Assembly: GCA_937927415.1 (NCBI GenBank)
Contig: CALBDS010000031.1
Coordinates: forward strand, 62,001-126,000
Source of the DNA: an uncultured Rhodospirillaceae bacterium
GTDB taxonomy: Bacteria; Pseudomonadota; Alphaproteobacteria; Azospirillales; Azospirillaceae
Reading direction: 5' to 3'
Length of the DNA: 64,000 bases
The notes under the pieces are model-generated. The model ran no database searches. It was not told the DNA's origin and saw only the letters and a program-made list of their open reading frames with translations. Shown one piece after another: positions 23,614 to 32,932 of the stretch (the first letter of the stretch is position 1; every line of letters begins with the position of its first letter). The translations under genes and the position numbers were made by a program.

Positions 23614-25803
23614 ATGGCTCTTGCCGATCCCCCGTTTCTCAGCACGGTCACCCGCATCACCCCCGCGGGGGTGGCCGTCACCCGCACCGGCACGGTGCTG
23701 GACCCGACCTATGCCCTTGACCCGCTGATCGACGCGCTCGACACTCGGCGGGGGCTGTTGATGCGCTGCGGCGTCGATGCGCCGGGGCGCTATCGCCAGG
23801 GGGCGGTGGGCTTCACCGATCCCATCCTGGCGGTGACCGCGCGGGCGCGCTCGGTGACGGTGGAGGCGCTCAATCCCCGCGGGCTGCTGCTGCTGCCGGT
23901 CATCGGGGCCATCCTGGCGCAGACCCCGGCGGTGGCCGGTCTGGACAGCACGGCCGGACGGCTGACCGCCCGCATCCAGCCCATGGCCGAGGGCTTCGCC
24001 GAAGAGGAGCGCAGCCGCCAGCCCTCCGTCTTTTCCGTGCTGCGGGCGCTGCGGGAGGCGCTGGCGTTTCCCGACGATCCCTATCTCGGCCTTTACGGCG
24101 CCTTCGGCTACGACCTCGCTTTTCAGTTCGAGCCGATTCGGCAAAGGCTGGAACGGGCCGACGATCAGCGGGATCTGGTGCTGTACCTGCCCGATGCGGT
24201 GACCGTCATCGACCCCGCCGCCGGGGTGGCGCGGCGGTTCGACTACAGCTTCACCACCGCCGCCGGCTCCACCGCCGATGTTGCCGGGGGCGGGGAGACG
24301 CACGGCTACCGCGCCACCACCAACGCCGGGGCCTATGGCGACCACGGGCCGGGGGAATACGCCGCGGTGGTGCGCACCGCCCTGGCGGCGTTCGGGCGCG
24401 GCGACCTGTTCGAAGCGGTGCCGGGGCAGGTGTTCGGCGAACCCTGCGCCGATTCCCCCGCCACCGTGTTCCGCCGGCTGATTCGCGCCAACCCCGCCCC
24501 CTATGAGGCGCTGGTCAACCTGGGGCATGGTGAATTCCTGGTGGCGGCCAGCCCGGAAATGTACGTGCGGGTCAGCGGACGGCGGGTGGAAACCTGCCCG
24601 ATTTCCGGGACGGTGGCGCGCGGAGCCGATGCGCTGGGCGATGCGCGGCAGATCCTGACCCTGCTGACCAACGCCAAGGAGGAGGCCGAGCTGACCATGT
24701 GCACCGACGTGGACCGCAACGACAAGGCGCGGGTGTGCGAACCCGGTTCGGTGCGGGTGATCGGGCGGCGGCTGATCGAACTCTATTCCCGCCTGATCCA
24801 CACGGTAGACCATGTGGAGGGGCGGCTGCGCGACGGATTCGACGCGCTGGACGCCTTTCTCACCCACACCTGGGCGGTGACGGTGACCGGCGCCCCCAAG
24901 CGCCACGCCATGCAGTTCGTCGAGGACCACGAGCGCACCCCGCGGCGGTGGTACGCCGGATCCTTCGGCCGGATCGGCTTCGACGGGGGGCTGGAAACCG
25001 GGCTGACGCTGCGCACCATCCGCATGAAGGACGGGGTTGCCGAGGTGCGGGCCGGTGCGACCCTGCTGTCGGACAGCGACCCGGACGCCGAAGATGCCGA
25101 ATGCCGGCTGAAGGCCGCCGCTCTGCTGGGCGCCATCCGCGGTGAAGCCCCGCCCGCCGCTCAGGCCGCCGTCAGCCGCGCCGGGGCCGGGCGGCGGGTG
25201 CTGCTGGTGGACCATGACGACAGTTTCGTGCTGATGCTGGCCGATTACCTGCGCCAGACGGGAGCGGAGGTGACCACCCTGCGCCACACCCACGCCCGTG
25301 CGGCGGTGGCGGGCGGTGGCTATGATCTGGTGGTGCTGTCGCCGGGACCGGGCCGCCCGGCGGATTTCGACGTGGCGGGGACGGTGGATGCCGCGCTGGC
25401 GGCGGGATCGGCGGTGTTCGGCGTGTGTCTGGGGCTGCAGGGCATCGTCGAGCGATTCGGCGGTGCGCTGGACGTGCTGCCCCGGCCCATGCACGGCAAG
25501 CCGTCGGTGATTCGCGTGGAAAACGGCGGCGTGCTGTTCGCCGGCCTGCCGGACCGGGTGCGGGTGGGCCGCTACCACTCCTTGCACGCCCGCGCCTGCA
25601 GCATACCGGCTGCGCTGACGGTGACGGCGCGGACCGAGGACGGGGTGGTGATGGCGGTGGAGCACCGGACGCTGCCGGTCGCCGCCGTGCAGTTCCACCC
25701 CGAATCCCTGATGACGCTGGACGGCGGCACCGGCATGACCATCGTCGCCAACGTCCTGTCACGCCTCGTTCCCGGCGGTTCCGTAACGGAGGCGGCGGCG
25801 TGA
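23614..25803 (+). CDS. trpE(G): Anthranilate synthase, fused TrpE and TrpG domains
   Basis: 729 residues. The N-terminal 500 or so form the chorismate-utilising TrpE part: GLYGAFGYDLAFQFEPIRQR, the catalytic stretch ISGTVARGADALGD, ELTMCTDVDRNDKARVCEPG and VTGAPKRHAMQFVEDHE. From about residue 525 comes the class I glutamine amidotransferase: RVLLVDHDDSFV, LSPGPGRP, the catalytic Cys in FGVCLGLQGIVE, and the His/Glu pair in AVQFHPESL. It makes anthranilate from chorismate and glutamine, the first step to tryptophan. The fused architecture is known from Azospirillum and rhizobia. ATG 23614 has GGAGATGG upstream; the longer frame from 23500 lies inside the attenuator and is rejected. Confidence 0.95.
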   Translation: MALADPPFLSTVTRITPAGVAVTRTGTVLDPTYALDPLIDALDTRRGLLMRCGVDAPGRYRQGAVGFTDPILAVTARARSVTVEALNPRGLLLLPVIGAILAQTPAVAGLDSTAGRLTARIQPMAEGFAEEERSRQPSVFSVLRALREALAFPDDPYLGLYGAFGYDLAFQFEPIRQRLERADDQRDLVLYLPDAVTVIDPAAGVARRFDYSFTTAAGSTADVAGGGETHGYRATTNAGAYGDHGPGEYAAVVRTALAAFGRGDLFEAVPGQVFGEPCADSPATVFRRLIRANPAPYEALVNLGHGEFLVAASPEMYVRVSGRRVETCPISGTVARGADALGDARQILTLLTNAKEEAELTMCTDVDRNDKARVCEPGSVRVIGRRLIELYSRLIHTVDHVEGRLRDGFDALDAFLTHTWAVTVTGAPKRHAMQFVEDHERTPRRWYAGSFGRIGFDGGLETGLTLRTIRMKDGVAEVRAGATLLSDSDPDAEDAECRLKAAALLGAIRGEAPPAAQAAVSRAGAGRRVLLVDHDDSFVLMLADYLRQTGAEVTTLRHTHARAAVAGGGYDLVVLSPGPGRPADFDVAGTVDAALAAGSAVFGVCLGLQGIVERFGGALDVLPRPMHGKPSVIRVENGGVLFAGLPDRVRVGRYHSLHARACSIPAALTVTARTEDGVVMAVEHRTLPVAAVQFHPESLMTLDGGTGMTIVANVLSRLVPGGSVTEAAA

Positions 25804-25814
25804 GGGAGAGGCAC

Positions 25815-25841
25815 CCCCCGCTCCCCGCCGGGGAGTGGGGG
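25815..25841. terminator. Hairpin between convergent trpE(G) and gapR genes
   Basis: CCCCC-G-CTCCCC pairs with GGGGAG-T-GGGGG (one mismatch) around a 3-base loop. No T-run follows on either side. Confidence 0.4.
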
Positions 25842-25863
25842 CCTGAATCAAGGAAAACGCCGC

Positions 25864-26112
25864 TTACTCCGCCATCCCCAGGGCCTGGAGGTACAGTTCC
25901 AGGATGGTTTCCTGTTCCTGGCGGTCGGCGTTGTCCATCTTCCGCAGGCGGATGATCTGGCGCATGATCTTGACGTCGAAGCCGGTGCCCTTGGCTTCGG
26001 CGTAGATTTCCTTGATGTCGTCCTGAATGCCCTTTTTCTCTTCCTCAAGCCGCTCGATGCGCTCGATGAAGGATCTCAGGCGGTCTGCGGCGATGCCGCC
26101 CACGTCGGACAT
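25864..26112 (-). CDS. gapR: GapR-like DUF2312 DNA-binding protein
   Basis: 82 residues, nearly all one family: RLRSFIERIERLEEEKKGIQ, DIKEIYAEAKGTGFDVKIMR, then QIIRLRKMDNADRQEQE. DUF2312 is the alphaproteobacterial GapR fold, a coiled-coil tetramer that clamps overtwisted DNA ahead of moving polymerases and supports gyrase and topoisomerase IV. The start and length are standard. It is divergent from pntAA. Confidence 0.93.
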   Translation of the reverse strand: MSDVGGIAADRLRSFIERIERLEEEKKGIQDDIKEIYAEAKGTGFDVKIMRQIIRLRKMDNADRQEQETILELYLQALGMAE

Positions 26113-26381
26113 GGCGGTGGTCCTTTCGGATTAAGCAAACGGAGGGATGATTGGCCGGGACGATATCGGGCTGTTCCGCGATCCGCAAGGGGGCCTCGCC
26201 GCACGGATCCGCTTGCGGGAAGTTGCCGTATACGTCATGTACTTTTGCCGCAGGAAAGATCCTACGCCTTCACAAAACCTCGCAAATACGGCAAAACTTC
26301 GCGTCCAAGGGCCAGCAGGTAAGACCACTTCCGGGAAACACCGGCAAACCATAGGCCCGTTCAAGGCAGGGGAGCACCACC

Positions 26382-27536
26382 ATGAAAGTCGCCATACCCA
26401 AGGAGCGACGCCCCAACGAGGCGCGGGTTGCCGCCTCGCCCGAAACCGTCAAGAAGCTGAAAGCCCTTGGCCTGGACGTGACGGTGGAAACCGGGGCGGG
26501 CCTGGGCGCGTCCATCACCGACAAGGCCTATGCCGACGCCGGCGCCACCATCGCCGCCGACGAAGCGGCGGCCCTGGCCGATGCCGACATCGTGCTGAAG
26601 GTGCAGCGCCCGCTGCTGCCGGGCGAGGGGGACGTGGACGAGCTGGCGCTCATCAAGCGCGGCGCGCTGCTGTTCGGCATCCTCAATCCCTACAACAGCC
26701 GCGAGGCGGTGAAGGCCTACGCCGATGCCGGTGTCGATGCCTTCGCCATGGAATTCGTGCCGCGCATCACGCGCGCGCAGGTGATGGACGTGCTGTCGTC
26801 GCAGGCGAACCTGGCCGGCTACAAGGCCGTGGTGGACGCCGCCAGCGAATACACCCGCGCGTTCCCGATGATGATGACCGCCGCCGGCACCGTGCCGCCG
26901 GCCAAGGCCTTCATCATGGGCGTGGGCGTGGCGGGGCTGCAGGCCATCGCCACCGCCAAGCGTCTGGGCGCCATCGTGTCGGCCACCGACGTGCGCCCGG
27001 CGGTGAAGGAACAGGTGCAGTCCCTGGGCGGCAGCTTCGTCGCCGTGGAGAATGACGAGTTCAAACAGGCGGAAACCGCCGGCGGCTACGCCAAAGAGAT
27101 GTCCGACGACTACAAGCGCCAGCAGGCAGCCCTGGTGGCCGAGCACATCAAGAAGCAGGACATCGTCATCACCACCGCGCTGATCCCCGGCCGCAAGGCC
27201 CCGCTGCTGGTGACGGCCGAGCATGTCGCCTCCATGAAGCCGGGATCGGTCATCATCGATCTGGCGGTGGAGCAGGGCGGCAACGTGGCCGGGTCGCAGG
27301 CGGGCAAGACCGTCATCACCGACAACGGCGTGAAGATCGTTGGTCACGTCAACTATCCCAGCCGCATCGCCGTCGATGCCTCGCTTCTGTACGCCAAGAA
27401 CCTGCTGGCGCTGCTGACCATGCTCCACGACAAGGAGAAGGCGTCGGTGGCGGTCAATTGGGATGACGAGATCGTCAAGGCCATCGGGCTGACCCGCGGC
27501 GGCCAGATCGTCCACCCGGCCTTCCAGTCCGCCTGA
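26382..27536 (+). CDS. pntAA: Proton-translocating NAD(P) transhydrogenase, alpha subunit part 1 (domain I)
   Basis: 384 residues forming the soluble NAD(H)-binding domain. It opens with KVAIPKERRPNEARVAASPE and has the dinucleotide fold GVGVAGLQAIATAKRLGAIV, with D in SATDVRP for the NAD ribose. A conserved IVITTALIPGRKAPLLVT follows. It is the first gene of a three-gene pnt operon of the Rhodospirillum rubrum type, in which the alpha subunit is split. The complex couples proton re-entry to NADPH formation. GGGGAG precedes the ATG. Confidence 0.96.
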   Translation: MKVAIPKERRPNEARVAASPETVKKLKALGLDVTVETGAGLGASITDKAYADAGATIAADEAAALADADIVLKVQRPLLPGEGDVDELALIKRGALLFGILNPYNSREAVKAYADAGVDAFAMEFVPRITRAQVMDVLSSQANLAGYKAVVDAASEYTRAFPMMMTAAGTVPPAKAFIMGVGVAGLQAIATAKRLGAIVSATDVRPAVKEQVQSLGGSFVAVENDEFKQAETAGGYAKEMSDDYKRQQAALVAEHIKKQDIVITTALIPGRKAPLLVTAEHVASMKPGSVIIDLAVEQGGNVAGSQAGKTVITDNGVKIVGHVNYPSRIAVDASLLYAKNLLALLTMLHDKEKASVAVNWDDEIVKAIGLTRGGQIVHPAFQSA

Positions 27537-27549
27537 GGAGACGCCCACC

Positions 27550-27972
27550 ATGGAACAGACCCAACTGGCCGCCAAGGTCGCCGAGCTTCAGGCGAGCCTG
27601 TCCGTGCTGGCGCAAAAGGCCGACCTGCTGGCCGCTCAGGTGGCGCAGGCCGCCGGCACCGCCCCGGTGGCGGAAGCCGCGTCCCACGGCAATTTCTTCG
27701 TAACCGGGCTGACCGTGTTCATCCTGGCCTGCTTCGTCGGCTATTACGTGGTGTGGCGGGTCACCCCGGCCCTGCACAGCCCGCTGATGGCGGTGACGAA
27801 CGCCGTGTCGTCGGTCATCATCGTCGGCGCTCTGATCGCCGCCGGTCCCGCCGGATTCGGATTTTCCAAAGTCATGGGCTTCCTGGCCGTGATTCTCGCC
27901 TCCGTCAATATTTTCGGCGGCTTCCTGGTGACGCAGCGGATGCTCGCCATGTTCAAGAAGAAGGGCAAGTAA
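27550..27972 (+). CDS. pntAB: NAD(P) transhydrogenase, alpha subunit part 2 (membrane domain)
   Basis: 140 residues. An alanine-rich helical N-terminus (about 1-45) is followed by three or four membrane spans (FFVTGLTVFILACFVGYYVV, then AVTNAVSSVIIVGALIAAG, then MGFLAVILASVNIFGGFLVT). It forms half of the proton channel with PntB. It starts 13 bases after pntAA behind GAGGAG, and pntB follows 4 bases after its stop. Confidence 0.95.
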   Translation: MEQTQLAAKVAELQASLSVLAQKADLLAAQVAQAAGTAPVAEAASHGNFFVTGLTVFILACFVGYYVVWRVTPALHSPLMAVTNAVSSVIIVGALIAAGPAGFGFSKVMGFLAVILASVNIFGGFLVTQRMLAMFKKKGK

Positions 27973-27976
27973 GACC

Positions 27977-29374
27977 ATGGAAACCCTTTCGGCCCTTCTG
28001 TATCTCGCGGCCTCGGTGTGCTTCATCATGGCGCTCCGCGGCCTGTCCAGCCCGGAAACCTCCCGCCAGGGCAATCTGTACGGCATGGTCGGCATGGCGA
28101 TTGCCATCGGCACCACGCTGGCCCTGCCGGTCGTGCGGTCGTACTGGATGATCGTTCTGGGCATCGCCATCGGCGGCGCCATCGGCTATCTGATCGCCAA
28201 GCGCATCGTGATGACGGCCCTGCCGCAGCTTGTGGCGGCTTTCCACTCGCTGGTCGGTCTGGCGGCGGTGTGCGTGGCGCTGGCCGCGTACTACGCCCCC
28301 GACGCCTACGGCATCGGCGTGCGCGGCGCCATCGCCAAGGGATCGCTGGTGGAAATGGCGCTGGGCACCGCCATTGGTGCCATCACCTTCACCGGCTCGG
28401 TCGTCGCCTTCGCCAAGCTTCAGGGGCTGGTCACCGGCAAGCCGCTGGTCTTCCCCTTCCAGCACCATCTGAACGCCGCACTGGGGCTGATGACCGCGCT
28501 GTTCATCATCTGGCTGGTGCAGTCCAATTCCGACGCCGCCCTGTGGCTCATCATCGTGATGGCGCTGGCGCTGGGCTTCCTGCTGATCCTGCCCATCGGC
28601 GGGGCGGACATGCCGGTGGTGATCTCCATGCTGAACAGCTATTCCGGCTGGGCGGCGGCGGGCATCGGCTTCACGCTGCAGAACAACCTGCTCATCATCA
28701 CCGGCGCGCTGGTCGGGTCGTCGGGTGCGATTCTGTCCTACATCATGTGCAAGGGCATGAACCGCTCGATCTTCAACGTGATCCTGGGCGGCTTCGGTGG
28801 CGAATCGGCCGTGGCGGCCGCGGGTGGCGGCGGCGAGCGCGGGACGGTCAAGGCCGGCTCGGCCGAAGACGCCGCCTATATCATGAAGAACGCCCAGTCG
28901 GTCATCATCGTTCCCGGCTACGGCATGGCGGTGGCGCAGGCGCAGCACGCGCTGCGCGAAATGGCCGACATGCTGAAGAAGGAAGGCGTTGAGGTCAAAT
29001 ACGCCATCCACCCGGTCGCGGGCCGCATGCCCGGCCATATGAACGTCCTGCTGGCCGAAGCCAACGTCCCCTATGACGAGGTGTTCGAGCTGGAGGACAT
29101 CAACCGCGATTTCCAGACCGCGGACGTGGCCTTCGTCATCGGCGCCAACGACGTGACCAACCCGGCGGCCAAGACCGATCCGGCCTCGCCCATCTACGGC
29201 ATGCCGATCCTGGACGTGGAAAAGGCCAAGACCGTGTTCTTCATCAAGCGGTCGATGGCGTCCGGCTATGCCGGTGTGGAAAACGAACTGTTCTTCCGCC
29301 CCAACACCATGATGCTGTTCGGTGACGCCAAGAAGGTCACCGAAGAGGTGGTGAAGGCGATGGAGCACGCCTGA
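27977..29374 (+). CDS. pntB: NAD(P) transhydrogenase beta subunit
   Basis: 465 residues. About eight or nine membrane spans fill the first 270 residues, including FHSLVGLAAVCVALAAYY with a channel histidine. The NADP(H)-binding domain III then has the fingerprint IIVPGYGMAVAQAQHALREM, VIGANDVTNPAAKTDP, and KRSMASGYAGVENELFF. It completes the proton pump with PntAA and PntAB. A terminator follows 41 bases downstream. Confidence 0.97.
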   Translation: METLSALLYLAASVCFIMALRGLSSPETSRQGNLYGMVGMAIAIGTTLALPVVRSYWMIVLGIAIGGAIGYLIAKRIVMTALPQLVAAFHSLVGLAAVCVALAAYYAPDAYGIGVRGAIAKGSLVEMALGTAIGAITFTGSVVAFAKLQGLVTGKPLVFPFQHHLNAALGLMTALFIIWLVQSNSDAALWLIIVMALALGFLLILPIGGADMPVVISMLNSYSGWAAAGIGFTLQNNLLIITGALVGSSGAILSYIMCKGMNRSIFNVILGGFGGESAVAAAGGGGERGTVKAGSAEDAAYIMKNAQSVIIVPGYGMAVAQAQHALREMADMLKKEGVEVKYAIHPVAGRMPGHMNVLLAEANVPYDEVFELEDINRDFQTADVAFVIGANDVTNPAAKTDPASPIYGMPILDVEKAKTVFFIKRSMASGYAGVENELFFRPNTMMLFGDAKKVTEEVVKAMEHA

Positions 29375-29415
29375 CCGCCGGATCATCCCGGTTGGGTTGT
29401 CGAATGCAGGGCCAG

Positions 29416-29450
29416 GGGCGGGGAGGGCATCTCCCCGCCCTTTGTCTTTT
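29416..29450 (+). terminator. Rho-independent terminator of the pnt operon
   Basis: GGGCGGGGAG (29416-29425) pairs with CTCCCCGCCC (29431-29440), followed by TTTGTCTTTT. Confidence 0.9.
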
Positions 29451-29588
29451 CCGGAAAAACACCGGATGCGGCCAATTCAAGACTTCTTTCACGATCCATG
29501 CTAGGGTACGAAATCCGTAAAACCGTGAGCGGCCCGTTCCCTGCCGGACGGTCCACGGCGCGCGACAGACAGCAACCACCGGAAAACC

Positions 29589-30746
29589 ATGTCCATCAAG
29601 GTCATGACCTATCACCCGGCCTCCACCGTGGCGGATCGTCCGCCCGATGCGGCGCGGGAGGCCCCGGCGTCCGGGTCCGGTGAGTTCCAGGACACCATGG
29701 CACGGGTGCGGACGGCGGCGCAGGCCAACGCCGGGCGCCAGCCGACGGTGCCGCTGCCGATGAACAAGCCGCCGGTGCCGCTGGTGCTGGACAATGGTCA
29801 GACCGCCCCGCCGGTGCCGGAGGAAAAGCCGGTGCTGCTGGCCAATGGCCAGAGCATGCCGCCGGTGCCGGGCCAGAAGCCGACCCAGCTTGCCAACGGC
29901 CAATCCATGCCGCCGGTCCCCGACCAGAAGCCGGTGCTGCTTGCCAACGGCCAGGACACCCCCGTCGTGCCGGGCCGCAAGCCCGACGTGCCGCCCATCT
30001 CCACCGCGCAGAAGGACGCCGACCGCATCGCGCTGGCGTCGCGGCAGGTGGCCGGGCTGTCGGGGCACAGCTTCGCCGCCATCCTGGCGCAGGCGACGCA
30101 GGAAAGCGGCCTGAACCCCGGCATGAAGAACAGCGCCAGCACCGCCGCCGGCCCGTTCCAGTTCCTGGAGCGCACATGGCTGGGGCTGTTCCAGCGGTAC
30201 GGTGCGGCCTATGGCCAGGCTGACCTGGCGTCGAAGATATCCGTCAAGAACGGCATCCCCCGTGTCGATGACCCGGCGGTGCGCAAAGAGATCCTCGACC
30301 TGCGCCATGATGTGGACCTGTCGGCCGGCATGGCCGCCCGCTATCTGGCCGAGGGGCGCGAGCGGCTGTCGCGCAACCTGAAGCGTCCGGTGACCGAAAC
30401 CGAAAGCCGCATCGCCTATGTGTTGGGCGTGGGCGGGGCGGCGCAGTTGATCCGTGCGTCGCAGGCATCACCCAACGCGGTGGCCGCCGAACTCCTGCCC
30501 AAGGCGGCGGAGGCCAACCGAGGCCTGTTCTATGACCGCGGGTCGGGCCGGGCGCTGACGGCGGCGGAAACCGTGTCGCGGCTGTCGCGGCGGATGTCCA
30601 ACGATCACAGCGAGATGTTCTCGGCCATCTCCCGCGCCGACGAACAACGGCAGCGACTCGATGGCGCTCCGTCGCCCCTCGCCGCCTTCCAGTCGGCGCA
30701 GGCGGGTGGCGTTGCGGGGACGGATGGGGGCGAAGCCCTCGCATAA
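29589..30746 (+). CDS. Lysozyme-like (transglycosylase-fold) protein with tandem proline repeats
   Basis: 385 residues. There is no signal peptide (MSIKVMTYHPASTVADRP). Residues 67-134 are four 17-residue repeats of the type LANGQSMPPVPxQKPxx. A lytic-transglycosylase-like domain follows: ILAQATQESGLNP with the presumed catalytic Glu172, then AGPFQFLERTWLGLFQRYG, resembling the SLT QFxxxTW pattern. A helical C-terminal half contains RIAYVLGVGGAAQLI. Such proteins cut glycan strands, often during assembly of flagella or secretion systems. With no Sec signal, it may be exported by such a system, or act only after lysis. No assembly genes adjoin. Substrate and export route are unknown. Confidence 0.75.
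   Translation: MSIKVMTYHPASTVADRPPDAAREAPASGSGEFQDTMARVRTAAQANAGRQPTVPLPMNKPPVPLVLDNGQTAPPVPEEKPVLLANGQSMPPVPGQKPTQLANGQSMPPVPDQKPVLLANGQDTPVVPGRKPDVPPISTAQKDADRIALASRQVAGLSGHSFAAILAQATQESGLNPGMKNSASTAAGPFQFLERTWLGLFQRYGAAYGQADLASKISVKNGIPRVDDPAVRKEILDLRHDVDLSAGMAARYLAEGRERLSRNLKRPVTETESRIAYVLGVGGAAQLIRASQASPNAVAAELLPKAAEANRGLFYDRGSGRALTAAETVSRLSRRMSNDHSEMFSAISRADEQRQRLDGAPSPLAAFQSAQAGGVAGTDGGEALA
29787..29990 (+). repeat. Four tandem 51-base coding repeats
   Basis: These encode LDNGQTAPPVPEEKPVL, LANGQSMPPVPGQKPTQ, LANGQSMPPVPDQKPVL and LANGQDTPVVPGRKPDV. Units two and three are nearly identical, the outer two more diverged, so copy number may vary between strains. Confidence 0.85.
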
Positions 30747-30883
30747 ACGGGGCCGGACTCCGCCCGCGGGCCTGCGCGGGCGGCGCATGGCTGCCGTTTG
30801 TTCATCTTTCCTGCGAATGCCCTTGACCGGCGGTGTCCGGATAGTCAGTTATTGCGCGACCTCATGGATGGACTTAAGGGCCT

Positions 30884-31102
30884 ATGGCGAAGGAAGATCT
30901 GATCGAGTTCTCGGGCACGGTGGTTGAACTGTTGCCGAACGCGATGTTCCGGGTGAAGCTCGACAACGAGCACGAAGTGCTGGCGCACACCTCCGGCAAG
31001 ATGCGCAAGAACCGTATCCGCGTGTTGGCGGGTGACCGGGTCAACGTGGAAATGACCCCCTATGATCTGACCAAGGGTCGGATCACCTTCCGCTTCAAGT
31101 AA
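30884..31102 (+). CDS. infA: Translation initiation factor IF-1
   Basis: 72 residues, a single S1/OB fold with the standard sequence: KEDLIEFSGTVVELLPNAMF, RVKLDNEHEVLAHTSGKMRK, NRIRVLAGDRVNVEMTPYDL. IF-1 occupies the ribosomal A site during initiation. It sits before maf and rng, the usual alphaproteobacterial order, but a terminator lies between. Confidence 0.98.
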   Translation: MAKEDLIEFSGTVVELLPNAMFRVKLDNEHEVLAHTSGKMRKNRIRVLAGDRVNVEMTPYDLTKGRITFRFK

Positions 31103-31105
31103 GCG

Positions 31106-31133
31106 GACGGACCCGCGGGCGGGCGTCTTTTTG
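31106..31133 (+). terminator. Terminator of infA
   Basis: GACG...CCCGC pairs with GCGGG...CGTC (imperfect, with internal loops), followed by TTTTTG right after the infA stop. Confidence 0.55.
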
Positions 31134-31136
31134 CAC

Positions 31137-31745
31137 ATGTGTGAAACTGTTCCGGTTAAGCGGTTGATCCTGGCGTCGGCTTCGCCGCGCCGGGTCGATT
31201 TGCTGCAGCAGATCGGCGTGACGGCGGATGCCGTCGATCCCGCCGACATCGACGAAACCCCGCTGCCCGACGAATTGCCGCCGCAGCACGCCGCCCGTCT
31301 GGCACGTGCCAAGGCGGACGCGGTGGCGGCTCGTCACCCGGATTCGCTGATCCTGGCCGCCGACACGGTGGTGGCCTGCGGCCGGCGTATCCTGCCCAAG
31401 GCGGAGACGGAGGCGCAGGCGCGCTTCTGCCTGGATCTGCTGTCGGGGCGGCGTCATCGGGTGCTGGGCGGGGTGACCCTGGCCGTCACCGACGAACGCG
31501 GGGCGGTGGTGCGGGGGCTGGAACGGCTGGTCCGCACCGACGTGACCTTCAAGCCGCTGTCGCGGCCGGAGGTCGAGTCCTACATCGCGTCCGGCGACTG
31601 GCACGGCAAGGCCGGCGGCTACGCCATCCAGGGACGGGCGGCGGCGTTCGTGCGGTGGATCGGCGGCTCGTACCCCAACGTGGTCGGCCTGCCGCTGTTC
31701 GAGGTATCGAACCTGCTGCAGGGTGTCGGCTGGCTGAAGCCGTGA
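31137..31745 (+). CDS. maf: Maf-family nucleoside triphosphate pyrophosphatase
   Basis: 202 residues. Maf motifs are ILASASPRRVDLLQQIG near the start, ILAADTVVACGRRILPK with the catalytic Asp, and GKAGGYAIQGRAAAFVRWIG. These enzymes hydrolyse modified or non-canonical nucleoside triphosphates to monophosphates. ATG 31137 is used; the ribosome-binding site is poor. Its TGA overlaps the GTG start of rng (GTGA), so the two are translationally coupled. Confidence 0.9.
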   Translation: MCETVPVKRLILASASPRRVDLLQQIGVTADAVDPADIDETPLPDELPPQHAARLARAKADAVAARHPDSLILAADTVVACGRRILPKAETEAQARFCLDLLSGRRHRVLGGVTLAVTDERGAVVRGLERLVRTDVTFKPLSRPEVESYIASGDWHGKAGGYAIQGRAAAFVRWIGGSYPNVVGLPLFEVSNLLQGVGWLKP

Positions 31746-32932
31746 GCGGCGGCACCCCGCTCCCCATCGATATTCTGGCCGACCGCCGCGGGGCCTTGAC
31801 CCGCGTGGCGGTGCTGACCGGCGGGCGGCTGTCCGACCTGTACCTCGACCGCACCGACCGGCCGTCGCTGGTGGGGGCGGTGGTGGCCGGGCGGGTGGAC
31901 CGCATCCAGGCGGGGCTGAACGCCGCCTTCGTCGATCTGGGCGGCGGCGTCATGGGCATGCTGGCGGCCCAGGATGTGCGTGGCGTCACAGCGGATGGGC
32001 CGCCGCGCATCGGGCGGCTGCTGCGCGCCGGACAGACCGTCGTCGTGCAGGTGAAGGCCGAGGGGGCGGGCGACAAGGCGGCCCCCCTGACCATGGACGT
32101 GTCCCTGCCGGGCCGTTTTCTCATTCACGTTCCCTATGCTGCCGGTCTCGGCCTGTCCAAACGGCTGGGCGAAGCGCGCGAGGCCCTGGCCCGCCGGGTG
32201 GAAACCCTGATCGGCGAGGCCGGGTGGATCGTGCGGGCCGCGGCCCTGACCGCCGACGATTCCACCCTGATTGCGGAGGCTCACGCCCTGGCCGCGCTCT
32301 GGCAGACGATCGGGCAGGGCGGGGCGGCCCCCGCCGTCCGGCTGCCGTCCCCCGGCGCCCTGACCCGCGCGCTGGTGGAGCACGGGGCGGGGCCGCTGCG
32401 GCGCGTGGCGGTGGAGGACGACGCCCTGTTCGCCGCGGCGGAAGGGTGGGTGTCGGCGTTTGCCCCCGGTCTGGCGGGGTGCCTTGAACGCTCCGGCCCC
32501 GGCCTGTTCGAAACGGTGGACCTCGATGCCGAACTGGCGGTGCTGGCGGGGCGGCGGGTGCCGCTGCCCGGCGGCGCGTCCCTGGTCATCGACCGGACGG
32601 AGGCGCTGACGGTCATCGACGTCAACGCCGGGGACCGCGGCAACCCCATGGACGTCAACCGCGACGCGGCGCTGGAGGTGGCCCGGCAACTGCGTTTGCG
32701 CAACATCGGCGGTATCGTTATCGTCGATTTCCTCAACATGCGCGGGCGGGGCGACGGGGACCGGCTGCTGCGCACTCTGTCGCACGCGGTCGCGGACGAT
32801 CCCGTGCAGACGCAGGTGTATGGTGTTTCCAAGCTGGGGCTGGTGGAAATGACCCGCGCCCGCCGCGGGATCAGTCTGGCGGACGCGCTGGCGGGCACCG
32901 ATCCGTTGGACGGGCCGCCCGCCCAAGGGTAG
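31742..32932 (+). CDS. rng: Ribonuclease E/G family protein (short, RNase G-like)
   Basis: 396 residues from GTG 31742, overlapping the maf stop by four bases. An S1-like region (IQAGLNAAFVDLGGGVMGML) is followed by the RNase E/G catalytic core: ALTVIDVNAGDRGNP with a metal-binding Asp, then RQLRLRNIGGIVIVDFLNMR with the second Asp. It ends soon after KLGLVEMTRARRGISLADAL and therefore lacks the CPxCxG zinc-link of RNase E and RNase G. A role in rRNA or mRNA processing is expected. The gyrase inhibitor yacG, often next in line, is absent. Confidence 0.88.
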   Translation: MSGGTPLPIDILADRRGALTRVAVLTGGRLSDLYLDRTDRPSLVGAVVAGRVDRIQAGLNAAFVDLGGGVMGMLAAQDVRGVTADGPPRIGRLLRAGQTVVVQVKAEGAGDKAAPLTMDVSLPGRFLIHVPYAAGLGLSKRLGEAREALARRVETLIGEAGWIVRAAALTADDSTLIAEAHALAALWQTIGQGGAAPAVRLPSPGALTRALVEHGAGPLRRVAVEDDALFAAAEGWVSAFAPGLAGCLERSGPGLFETVDLDAELAVLAGRRVPLPGGASLVIDRTEALTVIDVNAGDRGNPMDVNRDAALEVARQLRLRNIGGIVIVDFLNMRGRGDGDRLLRTLSHAVADDPVQTQVYGVSKLGLVEMTRARRGISLADALAGTDPLDGPPAQG

